7,027 nucleotides of DNA from assembly GCA_036501345.1 (NCBI GenBank), contig DASYAN010000426.1, forward strand, positions 1 through 7,027. Direction: 5' to 3'. Positions 1 through 6,144 of the stretch are shown here, in pieces; the first letter of the stretch is position 1; each line of letters starts with the position of its first letter. The notes under the pieces were generated by a model, which saw only the letters and a list, made by a program, of their open reading frames with translations, was not told the origin of the DNA and made no database searches. The position numbers and the translations under genes were made by a program. This DNA comes from DASYAN01 sp036501345 (GTDB taxonomy: Bacteria > Chloroflexota > Ktedonobacteria > Ktedonobacterales > Ktedonobacteraceae).

Positions 1-282
1 TATACACCGAGCAATCTACGCCCGATTACGACAGCTTTTCCGCAACAAATGTTTGCTATGCATTCCAATGAGGCAGCTGGTCATCCCCTAAATGGCGACT
101 TACGGCCATTACAAATCGGTTCTCTCGACCTCTCGTTCGGAATACCCAGAGCTATAGAATCGAATGGCAATGGGCAAATGCCATTAGTTCTCGCTTCTCC
201 AACTACACTGGTAGATACGCCTACTTCATCCATGCCATCTTCACCACCGGTCTCACCAGTTGCACCAGTGGTAATTCACTGA
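1..282 (+). CDS. C-terminal part of a tandem paralogue of the stalk/membrane protein at 594-1595 (5' end outside window)
   Basis: The reading frame is open from base 1 to a TGA at 280-282, giving 93 residues that begin YTPSNLRPITTA. They align without gaps to residues 242-333 of the protein encoded at 594-1595, at about 70% identity (roughly 64 of 92 by eye). The best-conserved core is PLQIGS-DLS-GIPRAIESNGN. The match starts at the first base, so the gene certainly continues upstream and the ATG at 49 is an internal methionine. By analogy with the complete copy this is the cytoplasmic tail of a single-pass membrane protein. The end is rich in Ser, Pro and Val and looks disordered. I do not recognise the family and assign no function. 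That it is coding is well supported by the shared reading frame and by protein-level conservation. Confidence 0.8.
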   Translation, partial: YTPSNLRPITTAFPQQMFAMHSNEAAGHPLNGDLRPLQIGSLDLSFGIPRAIESNGNGQMPLVLASPTTLVDTPTSSMPSSPPVSPVAPVVIH

Positions 283-325
283 TCTGCAATTAAATATGAT
301 GCAGAGCTAAAAAAGATAATGCGGT

Positions 326-342
326 AAGCCCAAAGGGGGCTT
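326..342 (+). terminator. Possible weak intrinsic terminator after the first paralogue
   Basis: AAGCCC (326-331) pairs perfectly with GGGCTT (337-342) around a 5-base loop, and two further G-T wobble pairs could extend the stem outward. It lies 43 bases after the stop codon at 280-282. The following bases, GTTAGG, are not a proper T tract, so termination here would be weak or the hairpin may do something else. Confidence 0.35.
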
Positions 343-437
343 GTTAGGATCAAGGGAGGAAGCAGATGATTGATTGAATGCTGGCTTGTCTAGAGCCCGG
401 CCATCAAAGATGGATACTAGTACATATTTCTGCTTAC

Positions 438-466
438 TTGACAGCTTTCATCATGAGAACTACACT
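438..466 (+). promoter_or_regulatory. Sigma-70-type promoter for the 594-1595 gene
   Basis: A perfect -35 box TTGACA (438-443) is followed by a 17-base spacer and the -10 box TACACT (461-466), which matches TATAAT at four of six positions. The start of transcription would be near 473, leaving an untranslated leader of about 120 bases before the ATG at 594. Position, spacing and direction all fit. No other promoter in this gap is as good. Confidence 0.5.
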
Positions 467-593
467 TAAATGATAATAGTGCTTGATGATACGTTACCCT
501 ATCAAGACTTCCACATCGTCCCTCCACGGCAGGAACCGAGAGATAGACAACTATAGCTTTTATGACGAAGCTCTATTATGTTAAGAGGAATCC

Positions 594-1595
594 ATGCTTA
601 TGAGAAAAACTATGTGGGCCATTATGCAAAAGCTGCTTAAAATAGGCTTACTCGCTTATGTAAGCTTACTATTTTCATTTGTTGGCGTTATGGGAAGCAC
701 TGAGACAAGCTATGCGATGAGTTCGAAGTCGCTGGTCGAGATAGGCCTACTCCCAGGAGTGACTCTAGATGTCTTGTCAACGCCGACTTCCACGCCTGCA
801 GCTACTCCTACATCTGCAGTTACTTCTACACCTGCAGCTACACAGTCACCGCAAGCTACACCAACTTCACAGGTACGTCCATTTCCAACGGGTGCTGCAT
901 TCCCAAGCTATACAGCAAAGTCTACTACAGCAAAGCCAACTAGCACCTCGGTAAGCGCAAAGTCTACCACCGTTGGCGCTACTGGAGGTGCCATATTTCC
1001 TGTATCCATTACTATCCATCTGCCAAACGCAGAGGACCTCAACATCAATATATTCAAACTATTCCTCCTGCTTGGTGTTGTTGGTCCTTTGTTAATGATC
1101 AGCGGAGGGGCGCTCTGGCTCCTAGTGAAGTGGCTAATCAATAAGCGTAAGCTTGCACTGCAAGGGACCATTCAGGCTAGCCCGTCAATAAATAGCGCTG
1201 AGGTGCAATCTGCCCTACATATCCTACAATCCGCCTCTAATACTCCCCCAAGCATCCTCGTGCCTTCTACAGAAACATCAGAAGTACCTATGCAAGTACC
1301 ACCTGCACAACCAATATATACACCGAGCAAGTTATACCCAATCACTACAGCTTGCTCTCTGCAAATGCTCGCTGTGCATTCGGACGAGTCAGTCGGCTCT
1401 CCACTGAATAGCGACGTAGAGCCATTACAAATCGGTTCTCCCGATCTTTCGCTTGGCATACCTAGAGCTATAGAATCGAATGGCAATGCGCAAAGACCAT
1501 TAGTTCTCGCTTCACCAACGGCATTGGTAGATGCCCCTAGCCCATCCGTACCATCTTCACCACCGGTATCATCAGCTTCATCAGTAGCAATTTAA
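594..1595 (+). CDS. Signal peptide, Ser/Thr/Pro stalk, one membrane helix and conserved cytoplasmic tail; family unknown
   Basis: This 333-residue protein has a clear architecture but I do not recognise its family. Residues 1-41 look like a signal peptide: K/R-rich start, hydrophobic stretch LLAYVSLLFSFVGVMG, and possible cleavage after SYA. Residues about 60-130 are a low-complexity Thr/Pro/Ser/Ala stalk with TPAATP-type repeats and two AKSTT copies, typical of extended and possibly glycosylated surface segments. A short more ordered stretch, about 133-153, precedes one membrane helix (about 156-178). That helix is followed by K-W-L-I-N-K-R-K, so the C-terminus should be inside. The tail (179-333) ends in the segment shared with the upstream paralogue (242-333). 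AAGAGGAA at 583-590 supports the ATG at 594; an ATG at 600 is the alternative. The protein could be a surface anchor or a sensor/receptor, and nothing in the sequence decides between these. The prediction of topology is firmer than any role. Confidence 0.75.
   Translation: MLMRKTMWAIMQKLLKIGLLAYVSLLFSFVGVMGSTETSYAMSSKSLVEIGLLPGVTLDVLSTPTSTPAATPTSAVTSTPAATQSPQATPTSQVRPFPTGAAFPSYTAKSTTAKPTSTSVSAKSTTVGATGGAIFPVSITIHLPNAEDLNINIFKLFLLLGVVGPLLMISGGALWLLVKWLINKRKLALQGTIQASPSINSAEVQSALHILQSASNTPPSILVPSTETSEVPMQVPPAQPIYTPSKLYPITTACSLQMLAVHSDESVGSPLNSDVEPLQIGSPDLSLGIPRAIESNGNAQRPLVLASPTALVDAPSPSVPSSPPVSSASSVAI
792..845 (+). repeat. Three imperfect 18-base tandem repeats in the stalk region
   Basis: Three consecutive 18-base units (792-809, 810-827, 828-845) share the core CTGCAG-TAC and encode TPAATP, TSAVTS and TPAATQ. 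The unit length is a multiple of three, so copy-number change would lengthen or shorten the stalk without breaking the frame. This is typical of extracellular low-complexity linkers. Confidence 0.7.
1317..1595 (+). repeat. Duplicated 3' segment, the counterpart of 1-282
   Basis: This segment matches bases 1-282 at a constant offset of 1316 bases with no insertion or deletion until near the stop codon. The longest identical run I see is 25 bases (148-172 versus 1464-1488), within the codons for RAIESNGN. Similarity stops around the stop codons, so what is kept is the protein tail rather than a mobile DNA unit. The left limit of the duplication lies outside the window. Confidence 0.8.
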
Positions 1596-1621
1596 CCACC
1601 TGCAATTGTAGCGCAAATTTG

Positions 1622-1650
1622 TTGAATATATGTGAATTGTATGGTATGCT
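1622..1650 (+). promoter_or_regulatory. Extended -10 promoter for the histidine kinase
   Basis: TTGAAT (1622-1627) and TATGCT (1645-1650) are separated by exactly 17 bases, and the -10 box is preceded by TGG, giving the extended -10 form TGnTATGCT. Transcription would begin near 1657. The promoter sits just after the stop codon of the preceding gene, so the kinase is probably transcribed independently of it. Confidence 0.55.
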
Positions 1651-1732
1651 AAGCTATATATAGGATGGGTCCCTATGCCCATCGGACATATCGGTGCTAT
1701 TTACCTGCGTTTTCTGGTGCTTTCGTCTATAG

Positions 1733-1740
1733 AAGAGGAG
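1733..1740 (+). promoter_or_regulatory. Ribosome binding site favouring the kinase start at 1747
   Basis: AAGAGGAG lies six bases before the ATG at 1747, which is ideal Shine-Dalgarno strength and spacing. The upstream in-frame ATG at 1675 has only AGGA (1662-1665), and that stretch can pair with the bases at the ATG itself (ATAGG 1660-1664 with CCTAT 1672-1676). This is why the shorter protein is preferred. Confidence 0.5.
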
Positions 1741-1746
1741 TTGTGG

Positions 1747-4455
1747 ATGCCTACCTCTATCTGGGGCGGACCGGAGTCTGATGATGCTGATGAAACATGT
1801 CCTCTGTCTCTGCTCAAATATTTTCTGAGACAGATGGTCCTGCAATTTGGCGCTCAAGGAGCCTGCATTGCGTTGTCTGATGAGAATGTCGGACAGATGC
1901 GCATACAGGCCCATGTACGCCTATGCAATATACAAGTTCCCGCTCCTACCATCCCGATTCGCAAACTAAACCACGATTCTTATGCTGTTAGACAGCAGAA
2001 TCGTCGCATTACTATTGATCTACTCAATAATTCAAATTCTGCTGCCTTTGCTCGCTCTGAAGGCACTCAGTCAGGTCGTGCTGCAGTTCCACAGACTGTG
2101 GAGATCGAGGATGTGTTGCCGGAGCAATGTGAACTCTTCGCGGTTGGCAACTGCTATCCTCGTGGTCGGGATCTGGTAGGCCATACATGGCATAGAAATG
2201 AAGCGTATGCCTTAAGCCATGATGATTACATGGCATTTTTGCATGCTAATCATATATCGCCTTTTATAGTTGATGTGACACCTACTGCTTATCTGGCGGT
2301 TCCGATTCGTGAAGTACCACTGATTGGAGAGCTGCATGGGCACAGGTCTCAGCCTAAAGTGCTTGGTGTCGTTGTACTTTACCAAGTAACTTCCAGCGGT
2401 CCAGATTTTAATAAACAACGTACCCAGGTATTGCAGTATACTGAGCGTATTGCACTCTACATACAAAACAATCATTTGCAGCGTTCCCAGCGACGTACTA
2501 CGGAGTATCTTCGGCTTTTACAAGGCATAAGTGCAGTCTTTCCTAGCTCAGTACAACTCGCGGATCTGGTGAAGAGTGTGCATCAGTTTACTGTGAGTGT
2601 GGTCAATGTTTCGAGCATGCTTCTTACTATCTATGACCGTGACCTGAATCGCCTCTATGATGTATTTGCTATCCGTGACGGGAAATGTATTGAGGGTTTG
2701 ACTGAGCAACCGCTAGTACGTCTCAAGGACGAACGTCCAGTCTGGTGGCGTGTAGTTCAGCATGAGAAAGGTGCCCTGTCATTCTCTCCAGCTCAGGACC
2801 TCAAGAAGACAGAGGAATATCAAGAATTGCTGACTGGTGTGTGTGGTGACCAGCGTCAGGCTGAGTCTTTCCTGATGTTGCCGATGAAGATGTTTTCGCG
2901 AGTAGTGGGTGCCGTCAGTATTAGCAGTACGCGTCCCAATGCCTACCATCCAGAGGAGATACAAGTACTGGAGACCATGGCGCAGATCGTGGCAGTCAAT
3001 ATTGAGAATGCGAGACTCTATGAGCGCGACCGTCAGATTCTGCAAGAATCAAACCAACGCGAGTCCGATCTTGCGGAAATCAATAGTGCCTTGCAATCGA
3101 TCAGTTCGGTTTTGAATGAAACCCAACTGCTCAACAATTTGGTAGAATCGGTTGCTGAGATGCTAAAGGCCCAACTGTGTATATTCTTGCAGCCCGGACC
3201 CTCTGGAGATGTGTTGACTGCCCAGGCACTCTATGCTCCCTCTAGTGTGCAGATGATTGATGATGGTAGTGGAATGCCCGATTTGACGCCACCTCGCAAA
3301 GATGAGCCGGATCAACTGATTACGATGATTGAATTGCCCTTCAAGGATACGTTTCTGAAGCAGATGGTCAATGTTGGCTTCTTCTATCTGGATCCGCCCA
3401 AAGTGGAGGAACTGGCACAAGGAAGCAATGAGGCTGGTGCAATCTTCCTGCGAGAGACTGGCATTCACTCTATGCTGGTTATTCCAATGAACTATCAAAC
3501 GGAATTTCTCGGTTTTCTGGGCGTTAGCGTGCGTAACGAGAATTGTCCATTCCGTCCTAAGGAGGTCGGGACATTGCTGGCTATCTCTACTCAAGCTGCG
3601 AGTGCCATGCGCAATGCTCAACTCTTTGCCCAGCGCGAGGAAGCCTACGCGGAACTTGAGCGTATGAACAAGCTCAAGGATGAGTTCCTTGTAACTGCCT
3701 CGCATGAATTGCGTACTCCTCTAACTGCCATCCACGGCTATGCGGGCCGGTTAAAGCGTCAGGCTTCCCGTGCAACACCGCAGCAAATACTGCGTTTTGC
3801 CACGCAGATTTCACTTGCAGCACAACAACTCAGTGATCTGGTATCGAATATGACAGAGGCGGCACAGATTGGAGCAATCGATAAGAATCAGGATTTGCAT
3901 CTCGAGTCGGTCCAGTTACGTGCAGCTGCTGAGATTGCGACAACCATGCTCTCGCTTAAGGATAAGCATGAGATAGTCCTAGATATCACGCAGGATCTCT
4001 GGATTACTGGTGATGCTCCACGTGTCCGCCAGATGCTAACCAATTTGTTGGAGAATGCGATCAAATACTCGCTACCGCGCACCACAATCACCGTTTCAGC
4101 CCAAAAGATGATGCTTTCCGACGTGCAACAGTTCTTGTCCGAGGATCAGATAGATCATGCTTTACTAGTTGAAAAAGGAGATTGTGAGGTTGTATTGATC
4201 CGTGTTATAGACCAAGGTCCAGGTGTGGCAGCTGAAGACCAGATGCATATTTTTGAGAAATTTGTGCGTGCCCCCCGTTCCTTAACGACTCCTGTGCGTG
4301 GCTCTGGATTGGGACTCTACATTTCTCGCCGCTTCGCCGAAGCAATGGATGGCAAACTCTGGCTAGAGAAAAGTGTTCCCAACGAAGGAGCCACCTTTAG
4401 CTTCTACCTGCCATGGGTAGAAGCCCCTGTCGAAACCAGAGGTGACATGGTTTAA
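1747..4455 (+). CDS. Soluble multi-GAF sensor histidine kinase
   Basis: A sensor kinase of 902 residues from the preferred start at 1747, or 926 from the ATG at 1675. Residues below count from 1747. An N-terminal GAF-like module (about 1-235) is followed by a second GAF (about 249-425) and a third (about 444-625). A short helical linker (628-648) leads to the HisKA dimerisation domain with the H-box ASHELRTPLTA, whose His653 is the expected autophosphorylation site. The HATPase domain is complete: N-box LLENAIKY with Asn770, G1 box DQGPG (822-826), F box HIFEKFVRA (834-842) and G2 box GSGLGLYIS (852-860). No signal peptide or membrane helix is visible, so it should sense a cytoplasmic signal or partner through its GAF modules. 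There is no receiver domain and no response regulator next to it, so it is an orphan kinase here. Its ligand cannot be read from the sequence. The extra segment between the N and G1 boxes (about 785-815) is somewhat long. Confidence 0.93.
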   Translation: MPTSIWGGPESDDADETCPLSLLKYFLRQMVLQFGAQGACIALSDENVGQMRIQAHVRLCNIQVPAPTIPIRKLNHDSYAVRQQNRRITIDLLNNSNSAAFARSEGTQSGRAAVPQTVEIEDVLPEQCELFAVGNCYPRGRDLVGHTWHRNEAYALSHDDYMAFLHANHISPFIVDVTPTAYLAVPIREVPLIGELHGHRSQPKVLGVVVLYQVTSSGPDFNKQRTQVLQYTERIALYIQNNHLQRSQRRTTEYLRLLQGISAVFPSSVQLADLVKSVHQFTVSVVNVSSMLLTIYDRDLNRLYDVFAIRDGKCIEGLTEQPLVRLKDERPVWWRVVQHEKGALSFSPAQDLKKTEEYQELLTGVCGDQRQAESFLMLPMKMFSRVVGAVSISSTRPNAYHPEEIQVLETMAQIVAVNIENARLYERDRQILQESNQRESDLAEINSALQSISSVLNETQLLNNLVESVAEMLKAQLCIFLQPGPSGDVLTAQALYAPSSVQMIDDGSGMPDLTPPRKDEPDQLITMIELPFKDTFLKQMVNVGFFYLDPPKVEELAQGSNEAGAIFLRETGIHSMLVIPMNYQTEFLGFLGVSVRNENCPFRPKEVGTLLAISTQAASAMRNAQLFAQREEAYAELERMNKLKDEFLVTASHELRTPLTAIHGYAGRLKRQASRATPQQILRFATQISLAAQQLSDLVSNMTEAAQIGAIDKNQDLHLESVQLRAAAEIATTMLSLKDKHEIVLDITQDLWITGDAPRVRQMLTNLLENAIKYSLPRTTITVSAQKMMLSDVQQFLSEDQIDHALLVEKGDCEVVLIRVIDQGPGVAAEDQMHIFEKFVRAPRSLTTPVRGSGLGLYISRRFAEAMDGKLWLEKSVPNEGATFSFYLPWVEAPVETRGDMV

Positions 4456-4481
4456 CTTAAGAGCGTATTTTTGATTATATT
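4452..4481 (+). promoter_or_regulatory. Weak candidate promoter for dinD
   Basis: TTAACT (4452-4457) and TATATT (4476-4481) are 18 bases apart and match the consensus at four and five of six positions. The -35 box overlaps the kinase stop codon. The 53-base gap would also suit readthrough from the kinase promoter, so this call is tentative. No GAAC-N4-GTTC-like LexA operator is visible around it. Confidence 0.25.
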
Positions 4482-4508
4482 AGAGTAAAGTGGAAGGGAA
4501 TCTAGAAT

Positions 4509-5348
4509 ATGAATACATCACCAGACTTCGAAAGCATCAAACAGATTAACATCCTGGGACAATACTATTGGTCTGCTCGCGATCTCATGCCGCTTTTAGG
4601 GTATGAGTACTGGCAAAACTTCGAGAAAGTTATCGAGAAGGCGAAGATCTCGGCTCAAGAAGTTGGACTTACTGTCCAGGATCATTTTAGTGCTGTCACT
4701 AAAATGATAAAAACGGGAAAAGGTGCTAAAAGAGAAATAAAGGATTATTTTCTGAGTAAAAGAGCCTGTCATCTGATCGCTCAGAATGGTGATCCTCAAA
4801 AGCCTCAGATTGCATCTGCACAAAACTACTTTGCATTCGCAGCAGAAGTCTACGATATGCAGCAAGCTAGACTTGAGCAAGAACAACGTCTTGATCTTCG
4901 TCTCAAAGTTGCAGATGGAAATACCCAATTATCCTCTACTGCAATGCAATCAGGCGTCAAATCTGAGAACCTGGGCTTATTTCATGACGCAGGGTATCAG
5001 GGAATGTACACTATGACATCTGGAGAATTGGCTGCGTTCTGGAATCTTCCTTCTAGTGTCGAAATACTAGATGTTATGGGACCGGAAGGTTTGGGAGCGA
5101 ACCTTTTTCGTATCACGCAAACCGATGCAAAACTGAAACGCGATCAGATTACTAATGAGACAACGGCGATTGCTACTCACCATGATGTAGGAGAAGAAGT
5201 GAGACGTGCGATAGAGAACATCCATCAAAAGAACCCTGAGGATCTTCCACGAGCTTCTAGTATCCGCAAGTTAGTTGAGCAGAAGCGCCAAAAGACCCGC
5301 AAAAAGCTCAAAAATGTGCCACCGGATGAGCAGGGCACGCTTTTTTAA
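4509..5348 (+). CDS. dinD: DNA damage-inducible protein D (DinD) homologue
   Basis: This 279-residue protein closely resembles Escherichia coli DinD (about 274 residues) along its whole length, judged from memory of that sequence. Shared marks are WSAR followed by LLGY (21-32), the DHF segment, a QNGDPQKP block (92-99), GYQGMY (162-167), LGANLFRITQT with KLKRD (195-211), and a THHDVG stretch before the basic C-terminus. The N-terminal part resembles the BRO-N fold found in phage and viral antirepressor-type proteins. In E. coli DinD is SOS-induced and is reported to inhibit RecA-driven strand exchange; the same role is inferred here. GGAAGGGA at 4492-4499 supports the start. It lies 53 bases after the kinase stop and may be cotranscribed with it. 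The lysine-rich end (about residues 258-270) is typical of a DNA or filament contact tail. No SOS operator is evident, so damage control is unproven. Confidence 0.88.
   Translation: MNTSPDFESIKQINILGQYYWSARDLMPLLGYEYWQNFEKVIEKAKISAQEVGLTVQDHFSAVTKMIKTGKGAKREIKDYFLSKRACHLIAQNGDPQKPQIASAQNYFAFAAEVYDMQQARLEQEQRLDLRLKVADGNTQLSSTAMQSGVKSENLGLFHDAGYQGMYTMTSGELAAFWNLPSSVEILDVMGPEGLGANLFRITQTDAKLKRDQITNETTAIATHHDVGEEVRRAIENIHQKNPEDLPRASSIRKLVEQKRQKTRKKLKNVPPDEQGTLF
5316..5346 (+). terminator. Candidate intrinsic terminator overlapping the dinD stop
   Basis: GTGCC (5316-5320) pairs with GGCAC (5334-5338) across a 13-base loop, extendable by one T-G pair, and is followed two bases later by six T residues (5341-5346) that run into the TAA stop. 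The T tract is convincing but the stem is short and the loop wide. Confidence 0.35.
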
Positions 5349-5479
5349 CTCTGTCTTCTTACACTCGCAACTTTTTGGAGTAATAGCACAAATCTGGGTT
5401 GTAGGATTCGTCTGCGCTCTTATACTATCCTGGGTTGCATTATTCGTAATCCCCTCAGTGTGATTAGATTAGCTCTTTC

Positions 5480-5501
5480 AGTAAATGGGGCCCCTTTTAC
5501 T
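5480..5501. terminator. Inverted repeat between convergent dinD and Uma2 gene, possible terminator
   Basis: An 11-base inverted repeat with one mismatch: AGTAAA (5480-5485) pairs with TTTACT (5496-5501), and GGGG with CCCC at the centre (5487-5494). On the + strand it is followed by a pyrimidine-rich run, TCTTCCTCTTTT, which would suit termination of dinD transcripts. On the - strand it overlaps the Uma2 stop codon and has no T tract after it. The gap between the two convergent genes is the usual place for such an element. Confidence 0.4.
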
Positions 5502-6084
5502 CTTCTTCCTCTTTTGGTATGCCTGTGAGCCTATAGACATCACCTAAAGGGATAGTGAGCTTTACGCTTGCTAGCTCTGCCACCTGACCTAGTCCGTACT
5601 GGTGATAAAGCCACATATTCCCGTCTGCATGGCGTCTGAATACCTCTACCATTTGGTATTGGGTATTGATAAGCGCGTACTCTTGTATAGTTGGACATGC
5701 TTGGTAAGAGGGAGCTTTTTTCCGTCGGTCGCGGGCTTCTGTGCTGGGAGAAAGAACCTCTATAGCGAGACGTGGGAAGTGGATGATATCAATTTTGCCT
5801 TGCTGCCAGTCTTCAGAATTGCAGCTCACAGTTACATCAGGATAGAAATACTTCTTTTCTGCAACTTGTACACGTACATCTGAAGAAAAGACGCGACATG
5901 ACCCAGTTTGAAAATGGTCAGCTAATGCCCTAATCAGGTTCATAGCAATTTGTGCAGGATCGATCGTTCCTCCCGACATGGCATACATATGACCATCTAG
6001 GTACTCGTATTTCACATCAAGGCTGGCTCGGTCTATCTCTAGGTATTCCTCTGGGCTGATCCAGTGCTCACGCTGTACTCCCAT
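5497..6084 (-). CDS. Uma2-family (DUF820) putative endonuclease
   Basis: This 195-residue protein has the PD-(D/E)XK-like layout of the Uma2 family. An N-terminal S-P-E-E-Y-L segment is followed by KYEYLDGHMYAMSGGT (25-40), the acidic YFYPDVTV motif with Asp83, and LAIEVLSPSTEARDRRKK (106-123) with Glu109 and Lys122/123, then the SYQACPTIQEYALIN block (126-140). The family is predicted to act on DNA as a nuclease; it is greatly expanded in cyanobacteria and Ktedonobacteria and its biology is poorly known. Family members often carry a His in the segment after the GG motif, where this protein has DPAQIAMNL, so that conserved His seems absent. The acidic residues of the core are kept. AAGGAG seven bases before the ATG supports the start. 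The C-terminus ends KEEEE. It lies downstream of tpiA in the same direction but has its own promoter. Confidence 0.85.
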   Translation of the reverse strand: MGVQREHWISPEEYLEIDRASLDVKYEYLDGHMYAMSGGTIDPAQIAMNLIRALADHFQTGSCRVFSSDVRVQVAEKKYFYPDVTVSCNSEDWQQGKIDIIHFPRLAIEVLSPSTEARDRRKKAPSYQACPTIQEYALINTQYQMVEVFRRHADGNMWLYHQYGLGQVAELASVKLTIPLGDVYRLTGIPKEEEE

Positions 6085-6106
6085 TGGTAAACTCCTTTCA
6101 CTTATG

Positions 6107-6115
6107 ATTATACCA
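6107..6115 (-). promoter_or_regulatory. Consensus extended -10 promoter for the Uma2 gene
   Basis: On the - strand the sequence reads TGGTATAAT, a perfect TATAAT -10 box with the TGn extension. No good -35 box lies 17 bases upstream (CAGGAG at 6130-6135), as is common for extended -10 promoters. The start would be near 6100, leaving a short leader that still includes the AAGGAG ribosome site before the ATG at 6084. Confidence 0.55.
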
Positions 6116-6144
6116 TACTTTGCTGGGAGCTCCTGATCGAAGTT

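Larger units (their letters stand above)
283..593. other. Intergenic region between the two paralogues
   Basis: These 311 bases contain no convincing gene. They hold a stem-loop at 326-342, a short perfect hairpin CCATC-AAA-GATGG at 401-413, the promoter at 438-466, and a leader of about 120 bases before the ATG at 594. No tRNA-like or clear riboswitch fold is visible by eye. The region separates two copies of one gene family, so each copy probably has its own promoter. Confidence 0.6.

Noticed and set aside
49..282. A complete 77-residue gene starting at the ATG at 49
   Set aside because: The frame is open back to base 1 and its residues upstream of 49 also match the paralogue, so this is an internal methionine of a truncated gene.
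401..413. Perfect 5-base hairpin CCATC-AAA-GATGG in the first intergenic region
   Set aside because: Too short and without a T tract, so it is likely by chance.
1..1595. Direct repeats as ends of a mobile element
   Set aside because: Similarity is confined to an aligned protein-coding segment, no transposase or terminal inverted repeats are present, and the similarity stops near the stop codons.
3163..3705. A 180-residue open frame on the - strand
   Set aside because: It lies entirely antisense to the third GAF module and H-box of the histidine kinase, whose conserved motifs prove the + strand frame; the protein resembles nothing known to me.
4456..4508. LexA operator before dinD
   Set aside because: No GAAC-N4-GTTC-like or CTGT-N8-ACAG-like palindrome is present in the gap.
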